A stretch of 15,255 bases of DNA from Synechococcaceae cyanobacterium (GTDB lineage Bacteria; Cyanobacteriota; Cyanobacteriia; PCC-6307; Cyanobiaceae), in contig CANHGA010000021.1 of the NCBI GenBank assembly GCA_947460085.1, positions 1-15,255 on the forward strand, given 5' to 3'. A program made the translations under genes and the position numbers. Shown piece by piece: positions 5,872 through 13,972 of the stretch. How positions within the stretch are numbered: position 1 is the stretch's first letter; each line of letters starts with the position of its first letter. Under the pieces are notes generated by a model that did not search any database, was not told the DNA's origin, and saw nothing but the letters and a program-made list of their open reading frames with translations.

Positions 5872-7842
5872 TTGGCGGTTCTTGTTTCCCTAACGGGAAG
5901 CAAGGCCGCCATTTCTGTTGGCGAAGCTGCAAAACGCCAGCAACACCCCCTACGGGAGCTCGAACTGCTCTGCCGCCTACCGACCGGCTCACCCCCGCCA
6001 ACCAGCATCAAGGCGTCCCCATGGTCGCTGGATGGCCAGGCCCTTCAGTCCGCTTTACCGCGCCCCAGGGATTTCGGGGCCGCCTGGCTGCTGATGCAGG
6101 AGATGGGGGGTGCCTTGCCCCTAGTCGACTGGGTGGAGTTGGTGGCTGGTTGCGATGGACCTGCGGTGCGGGCGTCCTGTTGGTTGTGGTTGCAGGGCCC
6201 CCAACTGCTGTTTCGAAACCGCCAGGGCCAAATCGAAGCGCGTCCTGGCGACGATCTCAGGAGATTGCGCATGGACCGCCACCGGCAAGTCTTGCTGGAC
6301 CGGTTGCAAGACCAATGGCACGGGTTCCTCGCCCAACGTCAGCGAATCGATCCCAGTGGCCTGGCTCCGGCAGCCCGCTCTGAGTTGGAGCTGCTGATGG
6401 CCTGGGCCAGTGGCGATGGCCAGCCCCCCCTGCCAGCCGGATTGCGCCAGGCCCTGCAATCCGCCCGCTGCGAGACGGACCCCGGGGCTATTCGCCATCT
6501 GCTGGTGGACCTGGGCCAATGGGATCCCCACCAACTGCCGTCGTTGCGCAGCACGACCTGGGACCACGGATTCAGCCCGGAACTCGAGGCCGAGGCCGAG
6601 CGCCTGCTGGCCTCGGCCGGGCAACCCAAGCCTGGTGATGGGGAGCGGCTGGATTTAACCCACCTTCGGACCGTCACCATTGACGACGAAGACACCCGCG
6701 ATATCGATGACGGCCTAGCCCTGGAGCTCACCGAAGCGGGGGTCCAGAGAATCTGGATCCATGTGGCCGATCCGGGACGCTTGGTCGAACCCGAGTCTCC
6801 CCTCGACCTCGAAGCCAGACGCCGCGGCAGCAGTTTGTACCTCGCCCGGGGCAATCTGCCGATGTTCCCCGACCAACTCACCACGGGCCCCTTCAGCCTC
6901 AGGGCGGGAGAACGCAATGCGGCCTGGAGCATTTGGGTTGAACTCGATGCCCAAGGGGAGGTCGCTGCCTCAGGGGTTCAACGGAGTTGGGTCAAGCCCA
7001 CCTATCGGTTGTCCTATCGCGATGCCGATGAGTTAATTGAGTTGGCCCCACCCCAGGAGGCTGACCTCCTCGGTCTCCATGCCTTGATGGAGCTGCGCCG
7101 GAGTTGGCGGCAAGACCAGGGAGCCCTGGTGATGGACCAGCTGGAGGGTCGCGTTCGGGTCAGGGATGGGATTGCCGAACTCGAGATCACGGAGCCAGGT
7201 CCATCCCGCAATCTGGTGGCCGAGGCGATGATTTTGGCTGGGGCCGTCGTCGCCGACCTGGGCAGCCGCCAGGCCATGGCATTGCCCTATCGCAACCAAC
7301 TCCCGGCGACCCTGCCATCCCAGGACGAGCTTTCAGCCCTACCTCCAGGTCCCGTGCGCCATGCGGCGATCAAGAAGTGCCTGGGCCGGGGGCTCACCAG
7401 TACGACCCCTGCCCCCCACTTCAGCCTGGGCCTCCAGGCCTACGTGCAAGCCACCTCACCGATTCGCCGCTATGGAGACCTGCTGGTCCAGCGGCAGCTC
7501 CTGGCCCATAGCCAGGGCTTGGAACCGCTGGGCCCTGATGCCATGCTCGATCTGATCAACCAGATGGAGATCGGCATTCGCCAAGCCATCGCCATCAGCC
7601 GGGAAGATCAGCGCCATTGGCAACAGGTGTGGTTTGAAGACCACAGCCAGGGGCAGTGGCCAGCGATCTTCCTGCGCTGGTTACGACCCCAGGATCAGCT
7701 GGGTTTGGTCCATGTCGAAGAGCTGGGCATGGATCTTGCTGCCGAATGCCCGGATGGCTGCCAACCCGCCCAAAGCCTGGTGCTGCGGGTTCAGCTGGTC
7801 GATTCCCTCCGCGATCAACTGCGGCTTCGTGCTTCCAATTAG
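5872..7842 (+). CDS. RNB-domain exoribonuclease (RNase II/R family), start uncertain
   Basis: This is a 3'-to-5' processive hydrolytic exoribonuclease acting on RNA in the cytoplasm. Counted from the TTG at 5872 (656 aa), the RNB active-site aspartate cluster DDEDTRDIDD sits at 271-280, followed by IWIHVADPGRLVEP and, towards the C-terminus, YVQATSPIRRYGDLLVQRQL, the conserved RNB motif with catalytic arginines. An S1-like region follows. The family includes Synechocystis Zam. The start is doubtful. The frame is open back through rpsR, and the codons just before the TTG encode FQPGDLLGTLDGKPPRLAVL, which reads like a genuine N-terminal domain, yet no ATG, GTG or TTG precedes it. CTG at 5809 is a possible unusual start, or a base has changed. 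The gene probably belongs to the rpmG-rpsR unit, and it is convergent with the oxidoreductase gene, 22 bases away. Confidence 0.9.
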   Translation: MAVLVSLTGSKAAISVGEAAKRQQHPLRELELLCRLPTGSPPPTSIKASPWSLDGQALQSALPRPRDFGAAWLLMQEMGGALPLVDWVELVAGCDGPAVRASCWLWLQGPQLLFRNRQGQIEARPGDDLRRLRMDRHRQVLLDRLQDQWHGFLAQRQRIDPSGLAPAARSELELLMAWASGDGQPPLPAGLRQALQSARCETDPGAIRHLLVDLGQWDPHQLPSLRSTTWDHGFSPELEAEAERLLASAGQPKPGDGERLDLTHLRTVTIDDEDTRDIDDGLALELTEAGVQRIWIHVADPGRLVEPESPLDLEARRRGSSLYLARGNLPMFPDQLTTGPFSLRAGERNAAWSIWVELDAQGEVAASGVQRSWVKPTYRLSYRDADELIELAPPQEADLLGLHALMELRRSWRQDQGALVMDQLEGRVRVRDGIAELEITEPGPSRNLVAEAMILAGAVVADLGSRQAMALPYRNQLPATLPSQDELSALPPGPVRHAAIKKCLGRGLTSTTPAPHFSLGLQAYVQATSPIRRYGDLLVQRQLLAHSQGLEPLGPDAMLDLINQMEIGIRQAIAISREDQRHWQQVWFEDHSQGQWPAIFLRWLRPQDQLGLVHVEELGMDLAAECPDGCQPAQSLVLRVQLVDSLRDQLRLRASN

Positions 7843-7864
7843 GGCTGGAGCTCTGGGCTACGGC

Positions 7865-9730
7865 TTAGGAGGCAATCCGGTTGGCCCGGAGCCAGGGCCC
7901 CCAGGGGTTGAGCTGGCCCATCAGGGTGACCTGGGTGGGGCCATCACACTGGCTCAGCCACCGGTTCACCCCGGGTTCCAGGGTGATCAACGGCCAACAA
8001 CCCGTTCCAGATGAAGGTGAGGTTGAAGTTGCAGATTCAAAGCTGTACCCCCCAGTCCCATCGGGAATCACCCTGCCAGTCCAGCCCGTTTCTCCCGGTT
8101 CAGCGGGAGGGGCCTCAGCCGGCCTGAAACCTCCACTAGGGAGATCAAGGCCCTGGTGGCTGAGCCGCTCGGGGTTGTCCAGAATCGCCGTCTGCCTTTG
8201 GCGCCATTCGCTGTGATACCAAGGGGTATCCCAAAGGGGCACCACCGCTGCAGGCGCCAGGGGATCGGCAATCAAGGCATTTTGCAGCTGCCGCACCGCC
8301 AGGGCTGCTGGTGGTCGCCCTTGCTGAACAGCGAGGGCAGCAGCGGCCCCACAGACCTGGCCCAGATTCAAAATCAGCGGTTGCAGCCGGGTGGCCCCAT
8401 TGGCCATGTGGCTGGCACTGAAGCACTTGTCGGCCGCAAGGAAATTCTCTGCGGTGTCGCTCAACAGGGCCCCATAGGGAATCGCAAATGGGGTGCCGCT
8501 CCATCGCCCGCCCCAGCGGGTACTTTTCGGAGCTAGGGGGTAATCGTCGCCGGGATAGTGGTGGTCGTTGGCGTAGTTGCCAATGGCAATGGAGCTGATG
8601 GCCCCGGTGCCATCCTTCGGCACCTCGGCAATCGAGGCCCCAGGAGCCTGGGGCAGCAAGTGTTGTTCCACCACGACCTCCCGGCCGACCAGCCGGCGCC
8701 CCTCGCGCCAGTAGGGCATCAGGGCCATGGGGGAGGGCCCCTCCAGGGAGTTGCTGGCTGACGGATCGCCATAGGGCGGGAAGCAAGCACCCGGCACCAG
8801 CCAGCCGTTGGAAGCATCCTCAAGGGTTTTGGCGAAGGCCAAGCTATGGGCCTGCATCGAGCGATAGAGGTCGGCCCGGACCCTGGCCTCCGGATCGAAC
8901 AGGCCATCCAACGGTCCATGCCAATCGTTGCCTTCCAGGGGCCAATTGAGCATCACCAGCCCGCCGGGAAGGCGCCCGTAGGTGATCGTGCGTTCCAGTC
9001 CAAAATTCAGGGCCGCCTTCGGTAGCGGTGCCTGGACGGGGCTCGATCGATCTGGGTTGGCTAATTCCGCATCCAGCTGGGGCATGCGATCGGAAACCAG
9101 TTGGCCCATCACCACCCAGGTGGGCGATTGCACCACCTGGGCCTGGAAAAACGGATTGGATTCGAGTTGCGCCAGGGGAGGGGCGCTGGGCTCTCCCCAC
9201 AGCTCCTGGGGCTCCCAACCAAAGCGATAGGGAACATCGGCCAGGGCAAAGAGATCGCCCCGATCACTGCCATCAATCAAGACATCCAGTCCCACCTGGG
9301 AGGTCTGACCCTGGTGCTGCACGGTGATGGCCGTCATCCTGGGACCCTGGCGCCCAATGCTCACCACCTGGGCGTGGGGCCACCAGAGCAAGTTGGCCTG
9401 GGCCGCACACCAGTCCCTCAGGATGGCTTCGGCGGTGGATGGCCTGTAGCCAAAACAGCTCACCCAGTTGTGGTCAAGCCCCTCCGGTTCCCTCTGGCGT
9501 AACTCCCGCAGGAAGGCTCCCCAAAGCCCCGTTTGCCAGGGGCTCAGCTCGTTGCCATCGGGGGCGCAGACCCCAGCGGCACTCACCATCCCCCCAAGCC
9601 AGGCCCCTGGGGTGAGCAGCAAAGTAGGGGCACCGCCGCGGGCCGATTGCAGGGCTGCCGCCACCCCACCGGTTCCGCCGCCCCAGACAACGACAGAGCA
9701 GTGGTCCAGCCGGGTGGAAGCCGATGCCAT
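7865..9730 (-). CDS. FAD-dependent oxidoreductase, substrate unknown
   Basis: The 621-aa protein opens with a Rossmann dinucleotide-binding loop (VVVWGGGTGGVAAALQSARG, GXGXXG type, about 13-32). A second flavin-binding segment, DVLIDGSDRGDLFALADVPYRFG, lies at about 149-171, and a C-terminal NLGQVCGAAAALAVQQG closes the FAD fold. This arrangement fits the FAD_oxidored family (PF12831). About 130 residues follow that closing motif, with no domain I recognise. No signal peptide or membrane segment is evident, so a cytoplasmic location is inferred. ATG at 9730 is preferred; an in-frame TTG at 9751 would add seven residues. Neither has a clear ribosome binding site. The neighbours (RNase, metG) give no hint of a pathway. 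The reaction and substrate cannot be inferred. Confidence 0.85.
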   Translation of the reverse strand: MASASTRLDHCSVVVWGGGTGGVAAALQSARGGAPTLLLTPGAWLGGMVSAAGVCAPDGNELSPWQTGLWGAFLRELRQREPEGLDHNWVSCFGYRPSTAEAILRDWCAAQANLLWWPHAQVVSIGRQGPRMTAITVQHQGQTSQVGLDVLIDGSDRGDLFALADVPYRFGWEPQELWGEPSAPPLAQLESNPFFQAQVVQSPTWVVMGQLVSDRMPQLDAELANPDRSSPVQAPLPKAALNFGLERTITYGRLPGGLVMLNWPLEGNDWHGPLDGLFDPEARVRADLYRSMQAHSLAFAKTLEDASNGWLVPGACFPPYGDPSASNSLEGPSPMALMPYWREGRRLVGREVVVEQHLLPQAPGASIAEVPKDGTGAISSIAIGNYANDHHYPGDDYPLAPKSTRWGGRWSGTPFAIPYGALLSDTAENFLAADKCFSASHMANGATRLQPLILNLGQVCGAAAALAVQQGRPPAALAVRQLQNALIADPLAPAAVVPLWDTPWYHSEWRQRQTAILDNPERLSHQGLDLPSGGFRPAEAPPAEPGETGWTGRVIPDGTGGYSFESATSTSPSSGTGCWPLITLEPGVNRWLSQCDGPTQVTLMGQLNPWGPWLRANRIAS

Positions 9731-9772
9731 GGGCTCAAGCGGATTCCCCAAGATTGCCAGGCGGGGCGTCGG

Positions 9773-9778
9773 TAAGAT
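9773..9778 (+). promoter_or_regulatory. Candidate -10 element for metG
   Basis: TAAGAT lies 55 bases before the metG ATG in the divergent gap with the oxidoreductase gene. It matches the TANNNT pattern. No good -35 is present at standard spacing (AAGATT at 9750-9755 is the best), so confidence is low. Confidence 0.22.
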
Positions 9779-9833
9779 CCAATTTCGGCGCAGGGCCGCT
9801 CCGGCGGCGCAGCGAGCCCTCTACCCCCGCCGC

Positions 9834-11402
9834 ATGTCTTTCACGCTCACCACACCGCTCTATTACGTCAACGACAGGGCTCACCTGGGCAGTGCCTACA
9901 CAACCCTGGCCTGTGATGCCATCGCCCGTTACCAGCGGCTCAAGGGTGAAGAGGTTGTCTTCATCACCGGGTGTGATGAACACGGTCAAAAAATCCAGCG
10001 CACGGCTGAAGCCCAAGGGCTAAGCCCCCAGGCCCATTGCGATGCGGTGAGTGAGGGCTATCGCCAGCTATGGCACCAGTGGCAGATCAGCAATGATCGC
10101 TTTGTTCGCACAACCGATCCTCGCCATCGGGAGATGGTGCAGCAGTTTTTCAAGCGGGTCGAAGCCAATGGCGATGTGGTGGAAGGTCGCCAACAGGGTT
10201 GGTACTGCGTGGCCTGCGAGGAATTCAAAGACGACCCTGCGGAGGCCACCGCGCCCCACTGCGCGATTCACCAAAAACCGCTGGAATGGAGGGATGAGCT
10301 GAATTTGTTCTTCCGGTTATCGCGTTATCAACGGCAGATCGAAGCCCTGATTGCCAAGCCAGGCTTTATTGCACCGAACAGCCGCAAAAAAGAAGTTGAA
10401 AACTTCGTAGCCCAAGGGCTCAGGGATTTCTCGATCTCCCGGGTTGACCTCCCTTGGGGCATCCCTGTGCCTGGCCACCCGGGCCATACCTTTTATGTGT
10501 GGTTCGATGCCCTCCTGGGTTACCTCACGGCCCTTCTCGATCCAAACGAAGAGCCGGATTTGGCCCTGGTCAGCGCCAGGGGCTGGCCAGCCCAGCTTCA
10601 CGTGATCGGCAAGGACATCCTCCGCTTCCATGCCGTCTATTGGCCGGCGATGTTGCTCTCCGCAGGCCTGCCCCTGCCAGAACGGGTGTTTGGCCACGGC
10701 TTCTTGACCCGGGAAGGCCAGAAGATGGGCAAATCCTTGGGCAATGTGCTCGATCCAGAAAGCTTGCTTGAGCACTGCGGTCGGGATGCGGTGCGCTGGT
10801 ATTTGCTTCGGGATATCCCCTTCGGTGACGACGGCGACTTTCAACAACAGCGCTTCAGTGACCTGGTCAACAACGACCTGGCCAACACGATTGGCAACCT
10901 GCTCAACCGCACATCGTCGATGGCCCGGCGCTGGTTCGGCGATGCTGTGCCCCCCGGGGGAGGGGGAGTGGCAACCACCCACCCCTTAGCCGTTGCAGCC
11001 CTCAGTGCTGGCGAGCAATTCACCCATGCCATGGATCTCCTCGATTTCCGCAGCGCCGCGGAAGCCTGCCTGCACTTAGCGATCACAACCAACGGCTATC
11101 TCAATGACCAGGCACCGTGGAAGTTGATGAAGCAGGAAGGCAACGAGCAGCAGGTGGGCTCAGATCTCTACGCCGTGCTTGAGGCCACCCGCTGGGTGGC
11201 GGTGTTGCTCGCCCCCCTGGTGCCGGAACTGTCCGATCGCATGCTCCAACAACTGGGCCAAACCCCATTTGCCAGTGGCACATCCCTGGGCGCGCCATCG
11301 GCCTGGCTGGCTTCCCAACAGTGGGGGGAATTGCCACCGGGTTTGGCCTTACCCGAGCCCCAGCCAGTGATGCAGCGCCTGGAGCTCGAGGCGCCCCTAT
11401 GA
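9834..11402 (+). CDS. metG: Methionyl-tRNA synthetase
   Basis: This class I synthetase charges tRNA-Met and initiator tRNA in the cytoplasm. The HIGH-type motif is HLGS (17-20) in YYVNDRAHLGSAYT, and the KMSKS-type motif is KMGKS (297-301), a variant I recall as common in cyanobacterial MetRS. A zinc knuckle has Cys125, Cys128 and Cys143 with His146 in the fourth position. Other family marks are FITGCDEHGQKIQ and HVIGKDILRFHAVYWP. The C-terminal helical anticodon-binding domain includes NQ/ND contacts near TTNGYLNDQAPWKLMK. The 522-aa length fits the short form without the EMAP-like dimerisation domain. The frame is open upstream antisense to the oxidoreductase gene, but the family N-terminus fixes ATG at 9834. 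Its stop overlaps the start of the lptC-like gene (ATGA). Confidence 0.96.
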   Translation: MSFTLTTPLYYVNDRAHLGSAYTTLACDAIARYQRLKGEEVVFITGCDEHGQKIQRTAEAQGLSPQAHCDAVSEGYRQLWHQWQISNDRFVRTTDPRHREMVQQFFKRVEANGDVVEGRQQGWYCVACEEFKDDPAEATAPHCAIHQKPLEWRDELNLFFRLSRYQRQIEALIAKPGFIAPNSRKKEVENFVAQGLRDFSISRVDLPWGIPVPGHPGHTFYVWFDALLGYLTALLDPNEEPDLALVSARGWPAQLHVIGKDILRFHAVYWPAMLLSAGLPLPERVFGHGFLTREGQKMGKSLGNVLDPESLLEHCGRDAVRWYLLRDIPFGDDGDFQQQRFSDLVNNDLANTIGNLLNRTSSMARRWFGDAVPPGGGGVATTHPLAVAALSAGEQFTHAMDLLDFRSAAEACLHLAITTNGYLNDQAPWKLMKQEGNEQQVGSDLYAVLEATRWVAVLLAPLVPELSDRMLQQLGQTPFASGTSLGAPSAWLASQQWGELPPGLALPEPQPVMQRLELEAPL

Positions 11403-12574
11403 ACCGGGGGACCCCAGCCCTCAAGGCCTTGACCCTTGGCGCCATGGGATGCGTCAGCCTGTTGGTTGGCTGCCAAGGCCAAAAGGGCCCGGAGCCGGCG
11501 GCCCAACCCTTTGTCTTCCGGTCCCTCAACCTGCAACAGCACAATCTGCTGGGCCAGCCAACCTGGAATCTCACCAGCCCGGAAGCCCGCTACGACCTGG
11601 GCCGCCGGGTAGCCCAGGCAAGCCGTTTAAAGGGAACCCTGTTCGCCAATGGCACTCCCCGCTATCGACTTTCAGCCACCAGTGCCACTGTTCTCAATGA
11701 TGGTGAACTGATCCAGCTCGAAGGTGACCTGGTCATCCAACGCCTCGGTGCCCAACCCCTGGTGATCAAGGCGAAACGGGCCCGCTGGTACCCAGCCCAG
11801 AACCTCATGGTTCTCGATCGCCGTCCCGTAGCCACCCAAGACAAACTCCAAGTTGCCTCGGATCAAGCCCGGTTTTTAATCGATCAAGACAAACTCGAGC
11901 TGCGGGACAATCCCCTGCTGACACGCCAAGGGGATGGCTCCATTCGCGTGAACGTTCGTAGCATCGATTGGTTTACCAAGACTGGTGATCTCGTCGCTGC
12001 AGGCCCAGTGCGGGGGCTGCGAACGCTGCCCAACAAGCAGCAGCAGGTTCTCACCTCCCCAGCCTTGAAGGGCAACACGCTCAGCCAGATCCTCACCCTG
12101 GCAGCACCAGTCAGGCTTGTGGATGTCAGCCGGGGGGCCATCTTCAATGCCCAAGCCACGCAAGTTGATGTGCGTCAGCAAATCATCCGCAGTGATCAAC
12201 CCTTTGATGGAATCCTGAAGCAATCAACGGTCCACGGGGTTGGCTTCCAAGTCTTCTATGCCAACCAATTGGCCGTCGTATCAAGCCACTGCAACCTGGA
12301 GCAGCCAACGGATTCCCTGACGGCAAACCGTTGCCAATGGAATTGGCAGACCGATCAGGTGAAGGCCATCGGCAACGTGGTTCTTAAGCGTCAAGCCAAC
12401 AACCAGACAACCAAATCCGATCGCATCGATGGTCGACTGGGCAGCCAGGGTCTGGTGGTGTTTACCAGCCCCGGCAGCCGGGTGAACACCCAGATGACCT
12501 TGAAGCAGCAGGCCCCTAGGTCGAAATCGAAGGACCCTCGCTCCGGTTCGGCAACCGCTCCAATCCAGCTCTGA
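11399..12574 (+). CDS. lptC: LptC-like lipopolysaccharide transport lipoprotein
   Basis: The 391-aa product looks like the cyanobacterial LptC homologue, which in the Lpt machine passes lipopolysaccharide from the inner-membrane transporter to the periplasmic bridge. A lipoprotein signal peptide is visible (MNRGTPALKA start, hydrophobic stretch, lipobox LVGC with Cys25). After it come motifs of the LptC/OstA beta fold: NLTSPEARYDL, LVIKAKRARWYPAQNLMVLD, then LELRDNPLL. E. coli LptC is about 190 aa and anchored by a transmembrane helix, so this protein is roughly twice as long and may carry extra beta-jellyroll units. ATG at 11399 overlaps the metG stop by four bases and has GAGG (11388-11391) at good spacing, so translational coupling is likely. 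Its 3' end overlaps the convergent CCB gene by 59 bases. A general OstA-like protein is the alternative. Confidence 0.75.
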   Translation: MNRGTPALKALTLGAMGCVSLLVGCQGQKGPEPAAQPFVFRSLNLQQHNLLGQPTWNLTSPEARYDLGRRVAQASRLKGTLFANGTPRYRLSATSATVLNDGELIQLEGDLVIQRLGAQPLVIKAKRARWYPAQNLMVLDRRPVATQDKLQVASDQARFLIDQDKLELRDNPLLTRQGDGSIRVNVRSIDWFTKTGDLVAAGPVRGLRTLPNKQQQVLTSPALKGNTLSQILTLAAPVRLVDVSRGAIFNAQATQVDVRQQIIRSDQPFDGILKQSTVHGVGFQVFYANQLAVVSSHCNLEQPTDSLTANRCQWNWQTDQVKAIGNVVLKRQANNQTTKSDRIDGRLGSQGLVVFTSPGSRVNTQMTLKQQAPRSKSKDPRSGSATAPIQL

Positions 12575-13175
12575 GCTTGGCGGCCCAACCCTCCACCCAG
12601 GCCAAATCGCTACGGCTGAAGCAGCGGGCCGACCACCCCCCCAGCACCACCAGGCCGTCTTGGCCCAGGGGTTGGACCAGCACCGAGGGCAATCCAGCCA
12701 ACAGGGCATCAAATTCCTGGCGGCCGGGATAGAGCTTCAGATCCACCAGCGAGATGGCGGCTTGCTTGTCGAGGGCCCTCTGGCAGATGGCCCCGGGGGC
12801 AAACGGTGATGGGGCGAGCAAGCCCCGACGCAGCAACGGCTGACCGCGCCAGATCACCAGCACCACGGCGGCAGGACTGGCGGTGAGCAGCATGTGACTT
12901 CCCCAAGCCAATTCTTCGGCCAAGGCCTCGGGCAGATCCCCGTTGAGAACCAGGCCTTGGTCGCCAGAGAGTTCTGAGCGAATCGAGGCCTCGGGCAGGG
13001 CCCGCGTCCAGAGCACGCCCACCAGCATCAGGCCCACCGCTAGAAAACTCGCCAGCACCGCGGCCCGCTCCAGGGGCGGATTCACTTCAGGGGCCAGGCC
13101 TTGGTTGGCCACAACCAGCGCCAGGGCGACCAGGCCCAGGCCGATACAGAGCCTCGCCGGCGTTGGGATACTCAT
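12516..13175 (-). CDS. Cofactor assembly of complex C subunit B (CCB2/CCB4-like)
   Basis: The 219-aa membrane protein resembles the cyanobacterial CCB2/CCB4-type factor that helps attach the extra c-type haem (ci) to cytochrome b6 of the b6f complex. Two hydrophobic helices are visible at about 7-24 (LCIGLGLVALALVVANQ) and 37-56 (AAVLASFLAVGLMLVGVLW), followed by a soluble domain with GDQGLVLNGDLP, SPAAVVLVIWRGQPLLRRG and LVQPLGQDGLVVLGGWSARCFSRSDLAWVEGWA. The CCB role is known from chloroplasts; the assignment here rests on overall pattern. ATG at 13175 places the first helix right at the N-terminus; the open frame upstream adds 18 unconvincing residues. The gene is divergent from the psb32-like gene. 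Confidence 0.72.
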   Translation of the reverse strand: MSIPTPARLCIGLGLVALALVVANQGLAPEVNPPLERAAVLASFLAVGLMLVGVLWTRALPEASIRSELSGDQGLVLNGDLPEALAEELAWGSHMLLTASPAAVVLVIWRGQPLLRRGLLAPSPFAPGAICQRALDKQAAISLVDLKLYPGRQEFDALLAGLPSVLVQPLGQDGLVVLGGWSARCFSRSDLAWVEGWAAKLRAGLERLPNRSEGPSIST

Positions 13176-13294
13176 CGACTCAGAGAAGGCAGGGCCCCAA
13201 GACGAGACAGGGGTACCGATAGGCGGCAAACTAGGGCCACGCTCGGCCTATCCCCTTGCAGTTGCTTCCATCTCCCCATTGGCTGGTTAAGTCG

Positions 13295-13966
13295 ATGGCC
13301 CGGCCTTGGCTCTGTCGCATCGTTGGTGTTGTGGTGTTGTGCCTTGGCCTGCTTTGGCCCAGCGCAGGATGGGCCCTATCGGCGAACACCCTCCCCACCG
13401 CACCGCCCGTTGAACGGGTGGTCGACGAGGCCGGGGTGCTGAGCCGCGCTGCCATTGGCGAACTCACGGCCCAACTCAACGCCTTTGAACCAGACCATAT
13501 CGATGCCCACTTGATCACGGTCAAGCGGCTCGATTACGGCCTCAGCCTCCCAGACCTGGCCCAGGACGTTTTGGCGAGTTGGCTTGGATCCGGCGCCGCA
13601 AACAACCAACTGCTCTTTCTGCTTGATAGCCAGACCAATTCCGCGACGGTTGCGGTCTCCTCAGGCCTGGAAGCGGAGCTGAATACCGAATTGCTGAAGA
13701 GCACGGCACGGACAACCATGGCCCAGCCCCTTCGCGATGGGGCCCGCTATCGCCAGGCAAGCCTCGATGGCATGACCCGCCTGCAAACCGTCCTCCAGGG
13801 CGGTGAGGATCCGGGCGAGCCGGAGATCGCCGAAGTGGTGACGCTGGCCTCCAATGTGCCAACCCAGGAGGAGACCTCCGAGAGCAACGCCTTTACCTGG
13901 GTTGTTGTGTTGTTAGTGGTTGGTACTGTCGTTCCGATGCTCACTTGGTGGGTTTTCTCACGCTGA
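13295..13966 (+). CDS. psb32: TPM-domain protein, Psb32/TLP18.3-like
   Basis: The 223-aa protein has a signal peptide (MARPWLCRIVGVVVLCLGLL, probable cleavage after AGWA near residue 27), a TPM domain (about 38-165, starting VERVVDEAGVLSRAAIGEL and including NNQLLFLLDSQTNSATVAVSSGLE) and a C-terminal transmembrane helix (about 200-220, TWVVVLLVVGTVVPMLTWWV). This is the architecture of Psb32 in cyanobacteria and TLP18.3 in plants, which protect and help repair photosystem II on the lumenal side of the thylakoid. ATG at 13295 starts the signal peptide cleanly; a TTG at 13256 would add 13 residues. pxcA begins six bases after its stop, so the two are probably cotranscribed. A generic TPM protein unrelated to PSII is the alternative. 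Confidence 0.82.
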   Translation: MARPWLCRIVGVVVLCLGLLWPSAGWALSANTLPTAPPVERVVDEAGVLSRAAIGELTAQLNAFEPDHIDAHLITVKRLDYGLSLPDLAQDVLASWLGSGAANNQLLFLLDSQTNSATVAVSSGLEAELNTELLKSTARTTMAQPLRDGARYRQASLDGMTRLQTVLQGGEDPGEPEIAEVVTLASNVPTQEETSESNAFTWVVVLLVVGTVVPMLTWWVFSR

Positions 13967-13972
13967 AACCCG

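Noticed and set aside
5216..6001. 261-codon minus-strand frame across rpmG and rpsR
   Set aside because: It is antisense to two certain ribosomal protein genes and has no recognisable motif.
6121..6624. 167-codon minus-strand frame inside the RNase gene
   Set aside because: It is a shadow of the RNB-family coding sequence, without a family or ribosome binding site.
7843..7864. Bidirectional terminator between the RNase and oxidoreductase genes
   Set aside because: The 22-base gap has no convincing stem followed by a T-tract.
10722..10736. KMGKS in place of KMSKS in MetRS as a defective active site
   Set aside because: The lysines are retained and this variant is, as far as I recall, usual in cyanobacterial MetRS, so it is not a sign of inactivation.
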